Shown piece after piece: positions 17,834 through 26,235 of a DNA stretch of 64,000 nucleotides (within the stretch, counting starts at the first letter, position 1; each line of letters opens with the position of its first letter). A model generated the notes under the pieces. It saw only the letters and a list, made by a program, of their open reading frames with translations. It made no database searches and was not told the origin of the DNA. Position numbers and translations under genes: made by a program. Source of the stretch: Cesiribacteraceae bacterium YIM B00369 (lineage in GTDB: Bacteria > Bacteroidota > Bacteroidia > Cytophagales > Cyclobacteriaceae); the NCBI GenBank assembly GCA_017948555.1, contig JAFMYY010000009.1, positions 116,724 through 180,723 on the forward strand, in the 5' to 3' direction.

Positions 17834-17872
17834 AAATCCCCTTTTTGCCTGATTGATAAACCGGTTCTGATA

Positions 17873-18013
17873 TTATACACGTTCCGCCTGCGCGGCATTA
17901 TCGACAATTTGTTGTTTTTCAACATCCTGCTTAGTATAAGTAGGGCAGGTTCTTTGAGTGCAGGCACCCATTCCACATAAAACCAGGGCAAAAAGCAAAG
18001 CTTTAAATTTCAT
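17873..18013 (-). CDS. Small lipoprotein (46 aa)
   Basis: A short minus-strand frame from ATG 18013 to TAA 17873. The product begins MKFKALLFALVLCGMGAC: a basic start, a hydrophobic core and a lipobox-like GMGAC with Cys18 as the lipidation site. The mature part is about 28 residues, starts CTQRTCPTYTK and is otherwise charged. A second Cys (C23) could form a disulphide or bind something. A very good Bacteroidota promoter sits 33 bp upstream (18046-18076). I recall small lipoproteins with a CPTY/CPAY motif in related genomes, without known function. It is convergent with the NtrC-like gene. Confidence 0.75.
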   Translation of the reverse strand: MKFKALLFALVLCGMGACTQRTCPTYTKQDVEKQQIVDNAAQAERV

Positions 18014-18624
18014 AACTCTTTTTTTTTGGTAAAACAGATCTTGAACAAAGATATTATTTACAACACCTGTCTACAAGTGAACGTAATTAAATAATGATAT
18101 TTTTACTTTTTTCAATGAATTACTGCCTCTATTTTAAGGAAACAGTCCTGGAGTGTATATTTTAACCTATACATTTCCATTCTTTCCATTTATCAAATGT
18201 ACTGTTTCAAATCTAATATGGAAAGATTAAACAAAAAATAAGTTAATTCCTACTATTCGTTCCTTTTCTTATTTCTTAACTCTCTCCTGCTAATTTTGGT
18301 TCAAAACTTCTCTTTTTCAGAAGTACGGCAGGATTTTTATTTTCCTGACAACTTACTGTTTTTTTCAACTACCCTTCCGGGTATAAACTTCCCGATGGGA
18401 ACAAAATAAAAAATACCCAACCTAAACTAATCCTTTCTGCTGAAGTCCTGTTATAAAAGCACACTAAGTCTGAAAAGCAATCTGATCCCTTTAATTAATA
18501 GTCCTTTTTGCTAAAAAAAATGAGGGCAGAATCAGAAAAAATTTAAATGAGGTAGTGCTAATGTGCATTTTCCGGATTTTATTCGTTATTTTAAGTAAAC
18601 AGGCAGGAGATAGTATAAATAAAA
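18014..18624. other. 611-bp AT-rich spacer
   Basis: Apart from the promoter at 18046-18076 this stretch holds no gene that can be supported. Additional CAAAnnTA boxes occur at 18194 and 18208 (minus) and TAATTTTG at 18291 (plus), but none has a TTG at the proper distance, so they are taken as chance matches in AT-rich DNA. Confidence 0.5.
18046..18076 (-). promoter_or_regulatory. Bacteroidota-type promoter of the 46-aa lipoprotein
   Basis: TATCTTTG (18053-18046, minus strand) matches TAnnTTTG exactly; TTG (18076-18074) lies 20 nt upstream. Predicted start near 18039, leader about 26 nt. Confidence 0.7.
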
Positions 18625-19449
18625 ATGAAAAATCTGAAAACAAGTAATTGGATATGGCTGATACCTGTTATACTTTTAGCAGTAAGCAGTTGCTACAGAG
18701 CCCCTGAATTTCCCGTTGAACCCAGAATAAGCTTTAATAGTCTGAGGTTTTACGATGTTCCCGCCCTCGGGCAACAAGACTCTCTTGTACTTACTATAAA
18801 TTTTGAAGATGGCGACGGAGATCTGGGCGTTGAAGGTAATGAAAACCTTCCTCCATACCATTCCTTTTCCTTCGTTACAAATGATAACCGCCTGGTTTTA
18901 ACCCCTGGAACCGCCACTCTGCTTGGCCCAAGCAGCAACGATACAATGCCTCCCTATAATTGTGTGGATTACCGCTTAGGCAGGGTAGAAAGCAGCACAA
19001 GAAATTTTTACAGCTATTGTACCTCGGAATACAGAACCTATTTCCCATCCCCTGAGGAGGGGCGGCTGGACAGGTGTGGAATGGTTCCTGATACTTTTTA
19101 TGTGAAACCCAATATTTTTGCCTATAACTTCCTGGTGAAATTTATGGTAAAAAGAGGGGAACGTTATGAAGAGTTTGACTTTAACAAGGCATCTTTAACT
19201 GGCTGTGGCGAGGTGTTCAATCAGAAATTTCCTATAATATACGACAGGAATACTCCGGGAAGCCCCTTAAGCGGCGAACTTACTAATACCATGATCAGCG
19301 CCGGTTTTATTAATTACTTCCGGAATGATACCCTGAAGCTACAAATTCAGATTATTGACAGAGCATTAAACATGAGCAACATAGTGGAAACCCCTGCTTT
19401 CCACTTTGAAAATACCGGAAGGCTTTATCAGATTGAGTTTTTGGAATGA
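18625..19449 (+). CDS. Lipoprotein of unknown function
   Basis: 274 residues. Signal sequence with lipobox AVSSC, Cys23 being the lipidated residue. The mature part has an acidic FEDGDGDLG segment (about 72) that resembles a calcium-binding loop, several Cys (four between residues 113 and 151) that may form disulphides, and a beta-rich remainder. No catalytic motif was recognised. Comparable lipoproteins with a DGDGDLG segment occur in Cytophagales without assigned role. It is a single gene ending at a strong terminator. Confidence 0.82.
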   Translation: MKNLKTSNWIWLIPVILLAVSSCYRAPEFPVEPRISFNSLRFYDVPALGQQDSLVLTINFEDGDGDLGVEGNENLPPYHSFSFVTNDNRLVLTPGTATLLGPSSNDTMPPYNCVDYRLGRVESSTRNFYSYCTSEYRTYFPSPEEGRLDRCGMVPDTFYVKPNIFAYNFLVKFMVKRGERYEEFDFNKASLTGCGEVFNQKFPIIYDRNTPGSPLSGELTNTMISAGFINYFRNDTLKLQIQIIDRALNMSNIVETPAFHFENTGRLYQIEFLE

Positions 19450-19472
19450 AGGTTCTAATTCAAATAAATGCC

Positions 19473-19515
19473 ATATAATAAAACACCGGAACCAGATTCC
19501 GGTGTTTTATTATAT
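19473..19515. terminator. 19-bp perfect hairpin, bidirectional terminator
   Basis: Bases 19473-19491 and 19497-19515 are perfectly complementary around a 5-base loop; the CACCGG core is flanked by A and T runs on both sides. It separates the convergent lipoprotein and 2-oxoacid dehydrogenase genes. Confidence 0.85.
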
Positions 19516-19535
19516 AAATATTCCTCAGTTATTAA

Positions 19536-21950
19536 TCAATTCTTTCTGTAAATGGCAGGGAAACGGGCCGGATCAGCCTCCGCCATTAAATTGTAAACAG
19601 CATCAAATATAGTTTCCACATTTGGTTTTGAAAAGTAATCTCCATCTGAAGAATAAGCAGGACGGTGGGGCTGAGCAGCCACTGTAACAGGAGGAGAATC
19701 TAAGTAAAGGTACCCCCCCTGCTCTTCTATTACCTGCTGCATCATAAAAGCAGAAGCCCCGCCGGGCACATCCTCATCTGCAAAAATAATTCTGTTCGTT
19801 TTCTTCAGCGATTCCACAATAGTGTGGTTCACATCAAAGGGAAGCAAAGTCTGCACATCTATCACTTCACAGGAAATGCCAAACTCCTCCAGCTGCCGTG
19901 CTGCCTCCAACACTATCCTGCACATAGCTCCATAGGTTACAACAGTGCAATGTTTTCCCTGTCGCAGCACTTCAGGAACTCCGAGAGGAACTGTAAACTC
20001 TCCCACATTCCGGGGTATCCGCTCCTTTAGCCTGTAACCGTTGAGACACTCCACAATAATGGCAGGATCGTCAGATTTCAAAAGGGTATTATAAAATCCT
20101 GCTGCTTGGGTCATATCTCTCGGAACGAGCACATATATTCCACGAAGTGAGTGTAAAATCATTCCCATAGGTGAGCCCGAATGCCACACTCCTTCCAGCC
20201 TGTGACCGCGGGTCCGGATAATAATCGGGGCTTTCTGGCCGCCTTTAGTCCGGTAATGGAGACTGGCCAGGTCGTCGGTTAAAGTCATGAGCGCATAAAC
20301 CAGGTAATCCAGGTACTGGATTTCTGCAATAGGCCGTAATCCCCGCATTGCAGTACCTACTCCCTGGCCAATGATGGTAACTTCCCGTATTCCGGTATCC
20401 ATAACCCTGAGTTCGCCGAACTTTTCCTGCAGCCCGGAAAAAGCCTGATTTACATCACCAATTTTTCCCACATCTTCTCCGAATGCAAATACACGCGGGT
20501 CTCTGCTTAAAGCTGCATCAAAGCAGGCCTGCAGCACCTCTCTTCCATCCACAGCTTTGTCTTCCTCCCATATATCAGCTTTAATCTCCTTTACCTTAAG
20601 GGCAGCATCCGGGGACTGGCTGTGCAAATGGGAGTTAAATCTGTCAAAATTTCTGACAGAAACCTTTTCCAGCCATTCAATCATTGCTGACCTTACCTGC
20701 AGATTTTCCGTACGCAGGTATCTCAGCGCCTTCTTTACTGCTCTTACCCCATCGAGGCGAACAGGGTTTAAGGTCTCTCTTAATTCTTTGGCTATGTTTT
20801 GGATGGAAGGCACCTGCTGTGCCGCTTCATTCAGCAGGTCCTGAGCTTCCTGTTGCTCTTCTTCTATTGAAGCCCTGAATTCACGCCATGCTGCATTTTT
20901 AGCTTTGCGCACAGTTACCACAGCTTCCCTTTCAATTTCATCGAGTTCTTCGGGGCTGGCCAGTTCATTTTCAAGAATCCACTCCCGCAACTTACGGTTG
21001 CAGTCATATTCCAGTTCCCACTCAAGCCGCTCTTTAGGTTTATAGCGTTCGTGCGAACCGGAGGTTGAATGACCCTGTGGCTGGGTAAGCTCCACTACAT
21101 GCACCAGGGCGGGAACATGATCTTTCCTGCAAATTGCAGCTGCCTGGCGGAAAACCTCCACCAGTTGCAGATAATCCCATCCTTTAACTTCGTAAATCTC
21201 TAAACCGGGTTCTTCATTTGTTCTCCGGAAACCAGCCAGGGCTTTTGATATACTTTCTTTTGTTGTATGATAACTGTTTGGTACGGAAATACCATAACCA
21301 TCATCCCAAACAGCTGTTAACATTGGCACCTGTAAAACACCGGCAGCATTAATGGCTTCCAGAAACATCCCTTCGGAGGTGGAGGCATTTCCAATCATTC
21401 CAAAAGCAACCTCATTTCCATTTATTGAAAAATCAGTAAACTGATGAAGGTCCTTATTTTCGCGATACAGTTTTGAAGCATAAGCAAAACCTAACAGGCG
21501 GGGCATCTGGGCCGCTGTTGGCGAAATATCCGAGGCACTGTTCTTTCTCTCCACCAGGTTTTTCCAGTTTCCTTCATCATCAAGGCTTCGGGTGGCGAAA
21601 TGGCCGTTCATCAGGCGTCCTGCCGATGCAGGCTCCGCCTCCACATCTGTATGGGCATAAAGCTGGGCAAAATATTGCTGCCAGGTCAGCTCCCCTATGG
21701 CCAGCATAAAAGTCTGGTCCCTGTAATAACCAGACCGCCAGTCACCGTTGCGAAAGGGCTTGGCCATGGCTATCTGGGCCACTTCTTTTCCATCCCCGAA
21801 AATGCCGAATTTAGCCTTGCCCATGAATACTTCTTTCCGTCCCATCAGGCTGGCCTGGCGGCTTTCACACGCCAAACGATAATCAGCTAAAATTTCATCT
21901 ACCCCGATATTAATATTTATATTATTTGTAGTACTTACAACAGTATCCAT
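19536..21950 (-). CDS. 2-oxoacid dehydrogenase E1, fused alpha and beta subunits
   Basis: 804 residues. The N-terminal half (to about 400) is the E1-alpha domain with the thiamine-diphosphate region GNASTSEGMFLEAINAAG and WDDGYGISVPN; the C-terminal half (about 470-800) is the E1-beta domain with REVTIIGQGVG, EIQYLDY, TRGHRLEGVWHSGSPMG and VDVQTLLPFD-type motifs (here VIDVQTLLPFD). Together they decarboxylate a branched-chain or related 2-oxoacid and pass the acyl group to an E2 lipoyl enzyme. The usual GDG...NN motif is changed to GNA...DD, a variant I recall across Bacteroidota fusions. E2 and E3 are not in this window. Transcribed alone from the promoter at 22081-22111. Confidence 0.9.
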   Translation of the reverse strand: MDTVVSTTNNININIGVDEILADYRLACESRQASLMGRKEVFMGKAKFGIFGDGKEVAQIAMAKPFRNGDWRSGYYRDQTFMLAIGELTWQQYFAQLYAHTDVEAEPASAGRLMNGHFATRSLDDEGNWKNLVERKNSASDISPTAAQMPRLLGFAYASKLYRENKDLHQFTDFSINGNEVAFGMIGNASTSEGMFLEAINAAGVLQVPMLTAVWDDGYGISVPNSYHTTKESISKALAGFRRTNEEPGLEIYEVKGWDYLQLVEVFRQAAAICRKDHVPALVHVVELTQPQGHSTSGSHERYKPKERLEWELEYDCNRKLREWILENELASPEELDEIEREAVVTVRKAKNAAWREFRASIEEEQQEAQDLLNEAAQQVPSIQNIAKELRETLNPVRLDGVRAVKKALRYLRTENLQVRSAMIEWLEKVSVRNFDRFNSHLHSQSPDAALKVKEIKADIWEEDKAVDGREVLQACFDAALSRDPRVFAFGEDVGKIGDVNQAFSGLQEKFGELRVMDTGIREVTIIGQGVGTAMRGLRPIAEIQYLDYLVYALMTLTDDLASLHYRTKGGQKAPIIIRTRGHRLEGVWHSGSPMGMILHSLRGIYVLVPRDMTQAAGFYNTLLKSDDPAIIVECLNGYRLKERIPRNVGEFTVPLGVPEVLRQGKHCTVVTYGAMCRIVLEAARQLEEFGISCEVIDVQTLLPFDVNHTIVESLKKTNRIIFADEDVPGGASAFMMQQVIEEQGGYLYLDSPPVTVAAQPHRPAYSSDGDYFSKPNVETIFDAVYNLMAEADPARFPAIYRKN

Positions 21951-22271
21951 AAAGGTCAGGATTTTATGATCCGTAATTAAAACAATTCCACAGGGATTTT
22001 CACTTCCTGCTGACTGGTAATATAGCTCAAAAAATGCTTATATAGTAAAAATTATAGCGGAGAACCCTTTTATATATAAACAAAAATATAAAAATTAAGG
22101 TACTATCCAAAGTAATAAAGCACTGCCCGGCAGGGGTGAATTATGTAAAAACCGTTATTTGCTCAAACAAAACCGGACCTTTGCTTTTTAAATCATGCAG
22201 GCAAAGAAGACCCAATCAGCTTATCTTTTTATTCCCTGCTTTTCCTCAGGACATCAGTAAATTAATCATTT
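21951..22271. other. 321-bp divergent intergenic region
   Basis: Contains the leftward promoter at 22081-22111. For rightward ald only a one-mismatch box (GACCTTTG, 22175-22182) without proper -33 was found. No small gene seen. Confidence 0.5.
22081..22111 (-). promoter_or_regulatory. Bacteroidota-type promoter of the 2-oxoacid dehydrogenase gene
   Basis: TATTTTTG (22088-22081, minus) matches TAnnTTTG, with TTTG (22111-22108) 19 nt upstream. Predicted start near 22074, leaving a leader of about 125 nt. Confidence 0.65.
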
Positions 22272-23396
22272 ATGATAACAGGTATTCCAAAAGAAATTAA
22301 AAATAACGAAAACAGGGTAGCCCTTACCCCTGCAGGTGTTCAGGAATTAAAAAAGAACGGGCACACTGTGTATGTACAGACCAGGGCAGGAGAAGGCAGT
22401 GGATTCTCTGATAAGCAATACAGCTTAGCTGGTGCAGAAATCCTTCCAACCATAGAAGAGGTATACCTGCGGTCGGAAATGATTATTAAAGTAAAAGAGC
22501 CCATCTTACAGGAGTATCCTCTTATTCAGCCAAACCAACTGGTTTTTACCTATTTTCACTTTGCTTCATCTGAAGAGTTAACTAAGGCAATGATGAAAAG
22601 CGGGGCTGTCTGCCTGGCCTACGAAACTGTGGAAAAAGAAGACCGGAGCCTTCCGCTGCTTATCCCAATGTCGGAGGTTGCAGGCCGGATGTCGGTACAG
22701 GAAGGCGCTAAATATCTGGAAAAACCAATGGGCGGAAGGGGCATATTACTTGGTGGTGTTCCGGGGGTAAGACCTGCTAAAGTAATGGTACTTGGCGGAG
22801 GAATTGTAGGGATGCACGCAGCCAGAATGGCCGCAGGCATGGGGGCTGATGTAACTATTCTGGATGTAAACCTCAACCGTTTAAGATACCTTGCAGAGGT
22901 AATGCCTCCTAATGTTAACACCTTTTACTCCAATGAATACAATATCCGGGAACTGATTCCTTCACACGACCTTATCATTGGAGCTGTCCTCATTCCCGGT
23001 GCCAGGGCCCCTCACCTGATTACCCGGGACATGCTTAAACATATGCGCCCCGGCACAGTACTTATTGATGTTGCGGTTGATCAGGGGGGCTGTATTGAAA
23101 CCTGCAAACCTACCACCCACGAAGATCCTGTTTATGTAGTGGACGGGATTGTACATTACTGCGTTGCCAATATGCCCGGAGCTGTTCCCTACACCTCTAC
23201 CCTTGCCCTTACCAATGCCACCCTTCCTTATGTACTGCAAGTGGCCAACAAGGGCTGGCAAAAGGCCTGTATGGATAATAAAGAGCTTCTGGCGGGACTA
23301 AATATTGTACAGGGCGACATCGTGTACAAAGGTGTGGCGGAAGCTTTCAACCTGCCACATATACCAGCCGAAGTCCATTTAAACAAACAGGTTTGA
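22272..23396 (+). CDS. ald: Alanine dehydrogenase
   Basis: 374 residues, full length for Ald, which interconverts L-alanine and pyruvate with NAD and ammonia. The N-terminal catalytic domain opens MITGIPKEIKNNENRVALTP; the catalytic lysine is in IIKVKEP (about 75) and the histidine in TYFHFA (about 96). The Rossmann nucleotide loop GGGIVGMHAARMA is near residue 177. The conserved DQGGCIET and VANMPGAVPYTST segments follow. Homologues form soluble hexamers. Transcribed alone. With glutamate synthase 4 kb away it belongs to the ammonia/amino-acid balance of the cell. Confidence 0.96.
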   Translation: MITGIPKEIKNNENRVALTPAGVQELKKNGHTVYVQTRAGEGSGFSDKQYSLAGAEILPTIEEVYLRSEMIIKVKEPILQEYPLIQPNQLVFTYFHFASSEELTKAMMKSGAVCLAYETVEKEDRSLPLLIPMSEVAGRMSVQEGAKYLEKPMGGRGILLGGVPGVRPAKVMVLGGGIVGMHAARMAAGMGADVTILDVNLNRLRYLAEVMPPNVNTFYSNEYNIRELIPSHDLIIGAVLIPGARAPHLITRDMLKHMRPGTVLIDVAVDQGGCIETCKPTTHEDPVYVVDGIVHYCVANMPGAVPYTSTLALTNATLPYVLQVANKGWQKACMDNKELLAGLNIVQGDIVYKGVAEAFNLPHIPAEVHLNKQV

Positions 23397-23526
23397 TGGT
23401 ATAGGATTCTTAGCTATTCAGGGACACTTCTGCATTTAATCCAGACCCTGCTCTGCGGCCTGAAATATGCTGATGTCCGGTTTAATTTATATTACCATTA
23501 TTGCCTGAATTTAATGCTTAATCAAA

Positions 23527-23973
23527 TCAGATACTACAGGCCGGAATTTCCGGCAGAAAGTCCCACTGGCTGGCAGTTTCGTTATAATTACAGCAGAAAT
23601 GCTGTAAACCATTGCTTACTACCAACAAATTGGCTTTTAATATTTTATTATAAACAGCAACCTGATTAAAAACCTGTTGCGAAACAGAAACACCGGGAGC
23701 TTTGCATTCCACAATCATATATGGATTGCCCTGGCGGTTAAATACCACAATATCAGTTCTTCGCTGCATACCATTGTATTTGAGCCCGCTTTCGGTGGTA
23801 ATAAGGCCGCGGGGGTATTTCAGCTCATGGCACAAATAATGCACAAAGTGCTGCCTGACCCACTCTTCAGGGGTTAATAAAAGGTATTTCCGGCGGATTT
23901 GATCATATATATACAGTTTTTCCTTCTGTTTCTTAACTTTGAAGTCAAAGGCTGGTAAATTAAGTTGTATCAT
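23527..23973 (-). CDS. Stand-alone HSDR_N-type nuclease-fold protein
   Basis: 148 residues resembling the N-terminal domain of type I restriction HsdR subunits (HSDR_N_2). The PD-(D/E)xK core is visible: RRTDIVVFN supplies the Asp (about 93) and YMIVECKAP the E-x-K pair (about 108-110). No helicase, methylase or specificity subunit is nearby, so it is not part of a restriction system. Stand-alone copies of this domain are frequent in Bacteroidota, often near replication genes; their role is unknown. It is divergent from the AMP nucleosidase gene with only 26 bp between the two start codons. Confidence 0.85.
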   Translation of the reverse strand: MIQLNLPAFDFKVKKQKEKLYIYDQIRRKYLLLTPEEWVRQHFVHYLCHELKYPRGLITTESGLKYNGMQRRTDIVVFNRQGNPYMIVECKAPGVSVSQQVFNQVAVYNKILKANLLVVSNGLQHFCCNYNETASQWDFLPEIPACSI

Positions 23974-23999
23974 CAGGTAAATTTAGAACAAAATCGGGA

Positions 24000-24773
24000 A
24001 TGAAAACAAAAGAAGAAATAGTTACTAACTGGCTACCCAGGTACACAGGCACACCCATTGAAAAGTTTGGCGAATATATTCTGTTAACAAATTTCGCCAA
24101 TTATGTGGAAATGTTTGCCGAACAGTTTGGCGTTCCTGTAATAGGAAAAAGCAAACCTATGCAAACTGCTACTGCCGAAAACATAACCATTATTAACTTT
24201 GGAATGGGAAGCCCTATGGCAGCTACAGTAATGGATCTGCTTTCAGCAATTCAGCCTAAAGCCGCTTTATTCCTTGGCAAATGCGGGGGGCTAAAAAAGA
24301 AAACCAAGCTGGGCGACCTTATTTTGCCCATTGCTGCCATCAGGGGCGACGGTACAAGCAACGATTATATGCCCCCTGAAATTCCTGCCCTCCCCTCTTT
24401 CCGGCTGCAAAGGTCTGTTTCTTCCATGATTAAAAAACACCAGATGGATTACTGGACAGGGACTGTTTACACCACTAACCGCAGGGTATGGGAGCATGAC
24501 GAGGAATTCAAGGAGTATCTCCGGCATATAAGGGCTATCGGGGTGGATATGGAAACTGCCACTCTTTTTATAACCGGCTTTGTAAACGGTATTCCTCATG
24601 GAGCACTGCTGCTGGTTTCGGATAATCCAATGGTACCGGAAGGAGTCAAAACAGAAGCAAGTGACCGCAAAGTAACAGACGTTTTTGTGAACAAGCACCT
24701 TCTGATAGGAATAGACTCCCTCATTGAACTCCGCGATTCAGGTGAATCAGTAAAGCATCTGAAATTCGAGTAA
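24000..24773 (+). CDS. amn: AMP nucleosidase, short form
   Basis: 257 residues of the nucleoside phosphorylase-like fold, hydrolysing AMP to adenine and ribose 5-phosphate. Diagnostic segments are ATAENITIINFGMGSP, FLGKCGGL, the GDGTSNDYMPPE loop, GVDMETATLF (substrate-contacting Glu in MET) and LLVSDNPM with the catalytic Asp. The Bacteroidota form lacks the N-terminal regulatory domain of the 484-residue E. coli enzyme. The start is ATG at 24000, and with only 26 bp to the divergent gene its promoter must reach into that gene. Confidence 0.9.
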   Translation: MKTKEEIVTNWLPRYTGTPIEKFGEYILLTNFANYVEMFAEQFGVPVIGKSKPMQTATAENITIINFGMGSPMAATVMDLLSAIQPKAALFLGKCGGLKKKTKLGDLILPIAAIRGDGTSNDYMPPEIPALPSFRLQRSVSSMIKKHQMDYWTGTVYTTNRRVWEHDEEFKEYLRHIRAIGVDMETATLFITGFVNGIPHGALLLVSDNPMVPEGVKTEASDRKVTDVFVNKHLLIGIDSLIELRDSGESVKHLKFE

Positions 24774-24804
24774 AAAATTTTAGCTTAACATAATAATTTT
24801 TATT

Positions 24805-24841
24805 GCAACAAATAGGAGAATCCATTCTCCTGATATGTTGC
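24805..24841 (+). other. Interrupted hairpin downstream of amn
   Basis: GCAACA (24805-24810) pairs with TGTTGC (24836-24841), and inside it AGGAGAAT (24814-24821) pairs with ATTCTCCT (24824-24831); small internal bulges separate the two helices. It is 31 bp past the amn stop. There is no T tract, so it may be an RNA stability element or a protein-binding palindrome instead of a terminator. Confidence 0.4.
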
Positions 24842-25047
24842 GCCGCAAAGCCTCATTCAGAAGTTACTGTTGACCTTGCTGCAAAATATGAGGCTTTCCT
24901 CCTGCTCATTTTCCGGAAAACAAGTGACTATGCTACCATAAAAATGAAATAAAGGAACCCTCTTTCCTTATATAGCAGCATTACCGGGAAAGCAAATAAA
25001 ACAGCCAGGGGCTTTTACAGGTTAGTATTTGCAGACCTTCTAACCAT

Positions 25048-26148
25048 ATGGAGCATAGAGATTTAAAAGTAACCAACTCAATCCTGATTTTTAGTTTTGC
25101 AGCCTTTGCCGGTCTTTACTATGGAGCATCATTTTTAATCCCTCTTACTTTTGGGGCTTTTTTGGCTGCTTTAATGGCTCCCTTTTCTGACTTACTGGAG
25201 AAAGCGAAAATGGGCAGAACCTTTTCCAGTTTATTAAGCACTATTGTAGTACTGGTGGTATCTGCAGGTATATTTTACCTCATGTTCTGGCAAATCGGAT
25301 TGTTCGCAAATGACATGCCCCGGATCAGAGAAGAAGCCATGCAATTCTTCAGGAGCATACAGCAACAATTATCTTCTTCAACAGGTATTTCGCCTGACGA
25401 ACAGGAAGAATTATTAAGGGAAAGATCAGAGACTATTATCAGCTCTGTTCAAAATCAGGTTACCAACCTCCTGGGAAACATTATGAATGTGGTCCTTAAG
25501 TTTATGCTTGTACTAATTTACTTGTTTCTTTTCCTCCTTTACAGAAGCAGGTTTTTTAAATTTATTATGCGATATGTACCCCGTGAGAAGGATGAGAGAG
25601 CCACTACAATTATCGAAAAAACCAGTAAAGTTGTGCACTACTACCTTTGGGGCCGGATTAAGGTAATGGCTATACTGGCAGCCATGTACCTGACCGCTTT
25701 TCTTATTTTTGATATACGCTACACAATACTGCTTACTGTTTTTGGAGCATTAGTTACCATAATACCTTATATCGGACCGTTAATCAGTGGCGTACTTCCT
25801 GTTTGTTTCCTCATTGTTTTTGGCGGCACCTTTACAGAAATAATTATTTTTGGTTCTGTAATCTTTGTTATTCAACTAATAGAAAGCTACATACTTGAGC
25901 CGGTTATAATCGGATCTGAGGTAAAGTTAAACCCCCTGGTTATTATTATTGCCATTATTATTGGTGGAATGGTATGGGGAATTGCCGGGATGATTCTTTT
26001 TGTACCACTTTTTGCCATTGTTAAAATTATTAGTGACCATACCCCAAACCTGAAGCCGGTTGGTTATCTGATTGGTGAAGCAGAGGATGAGAAACCCAAA
26101 AAAGGTTTTGCCACTACCATTAAAGATTTTTTTAAAGGATCTTCCTGA
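25048..26148 (+). CDS. AI-2E family transporter (PerM-like)
   Basis: 366 residues with about eight hydrophobic segments: a pair near the N-terminus (15-45), one near 65-85, and a cluster from about 150 to 330. The middle soluble loop (85-140) is charged and helical. The motif PYIGPLISGVLPV is the family signature near residue 245. Members are placed in the AI-2E/PerM family, where some export autoinducer-2 and others move ions or act as Na+/H+ antiporters; which applies is not predictable. The C-terminal tail is Lys-rich and cytoplasmic. Ends at the strong terminator 26169-26208. Confidence 0.9.
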   Translation: MEHRDLKVTNSILIFSFAAFAGLYYGASFLIPLTFGAFLAALMAPFSDLLEKAKMGRTFSSLLSTIVVLVVSAGIFYLMFWQIGLFANDMPRIREEAMQFFRSIQQQLSSSTGISPDEQEELLRERSETIISSVQNQVTNLLGNIMNVVLKFMLVLIYLFLFLLYRSRFFKFIMRYVPREKDERATTIIEKTSKVVHYYLWGRIKVMAILAAMYLTAFLIFDIRYTILLTVFGALVTIIPYIGPLISGVLPVCFLIVFGGTFTEIIIFGSVIFVIQLIESYILEPVIIGSEVKLNPLVIIIAIIIGGMVWGIAGMILFVPLFAIVKIISDHTPNLKPVGYLIGEAEDEKPKKGFATTIKDFFKGSS

Positions 26149-26168
26149 TTTACCTGATTCAAACGCAC

Positions 26169-26208
26169 AAAAAAAGGTGAAACCGCATTTGCGGACTCAC
26201 CTTTTTTT
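26169..26208. terminator. Bidirectional intrinsic terminator
   Basis: AAAAAAAGGTGA (26169-26180) pairs with TCACCTTTTTTT (26197-26208), with an inner CCGCA/TGCGG helix. T tracts on both strands; it lies between the convergent AI-2E and gltD genes. Confidence 0.9.
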
Positions 26209-26235
26209 TATGCTGATTATTTTCTTATCTGCAAA

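Noticed and set aside
23527-23973. Type I restriction subunit as evidence of a defence island
   Set aside because: Only the small N-terminal nuclease-like domain is present, with no helicase, HsdM, HsdS or other defence genes around it.
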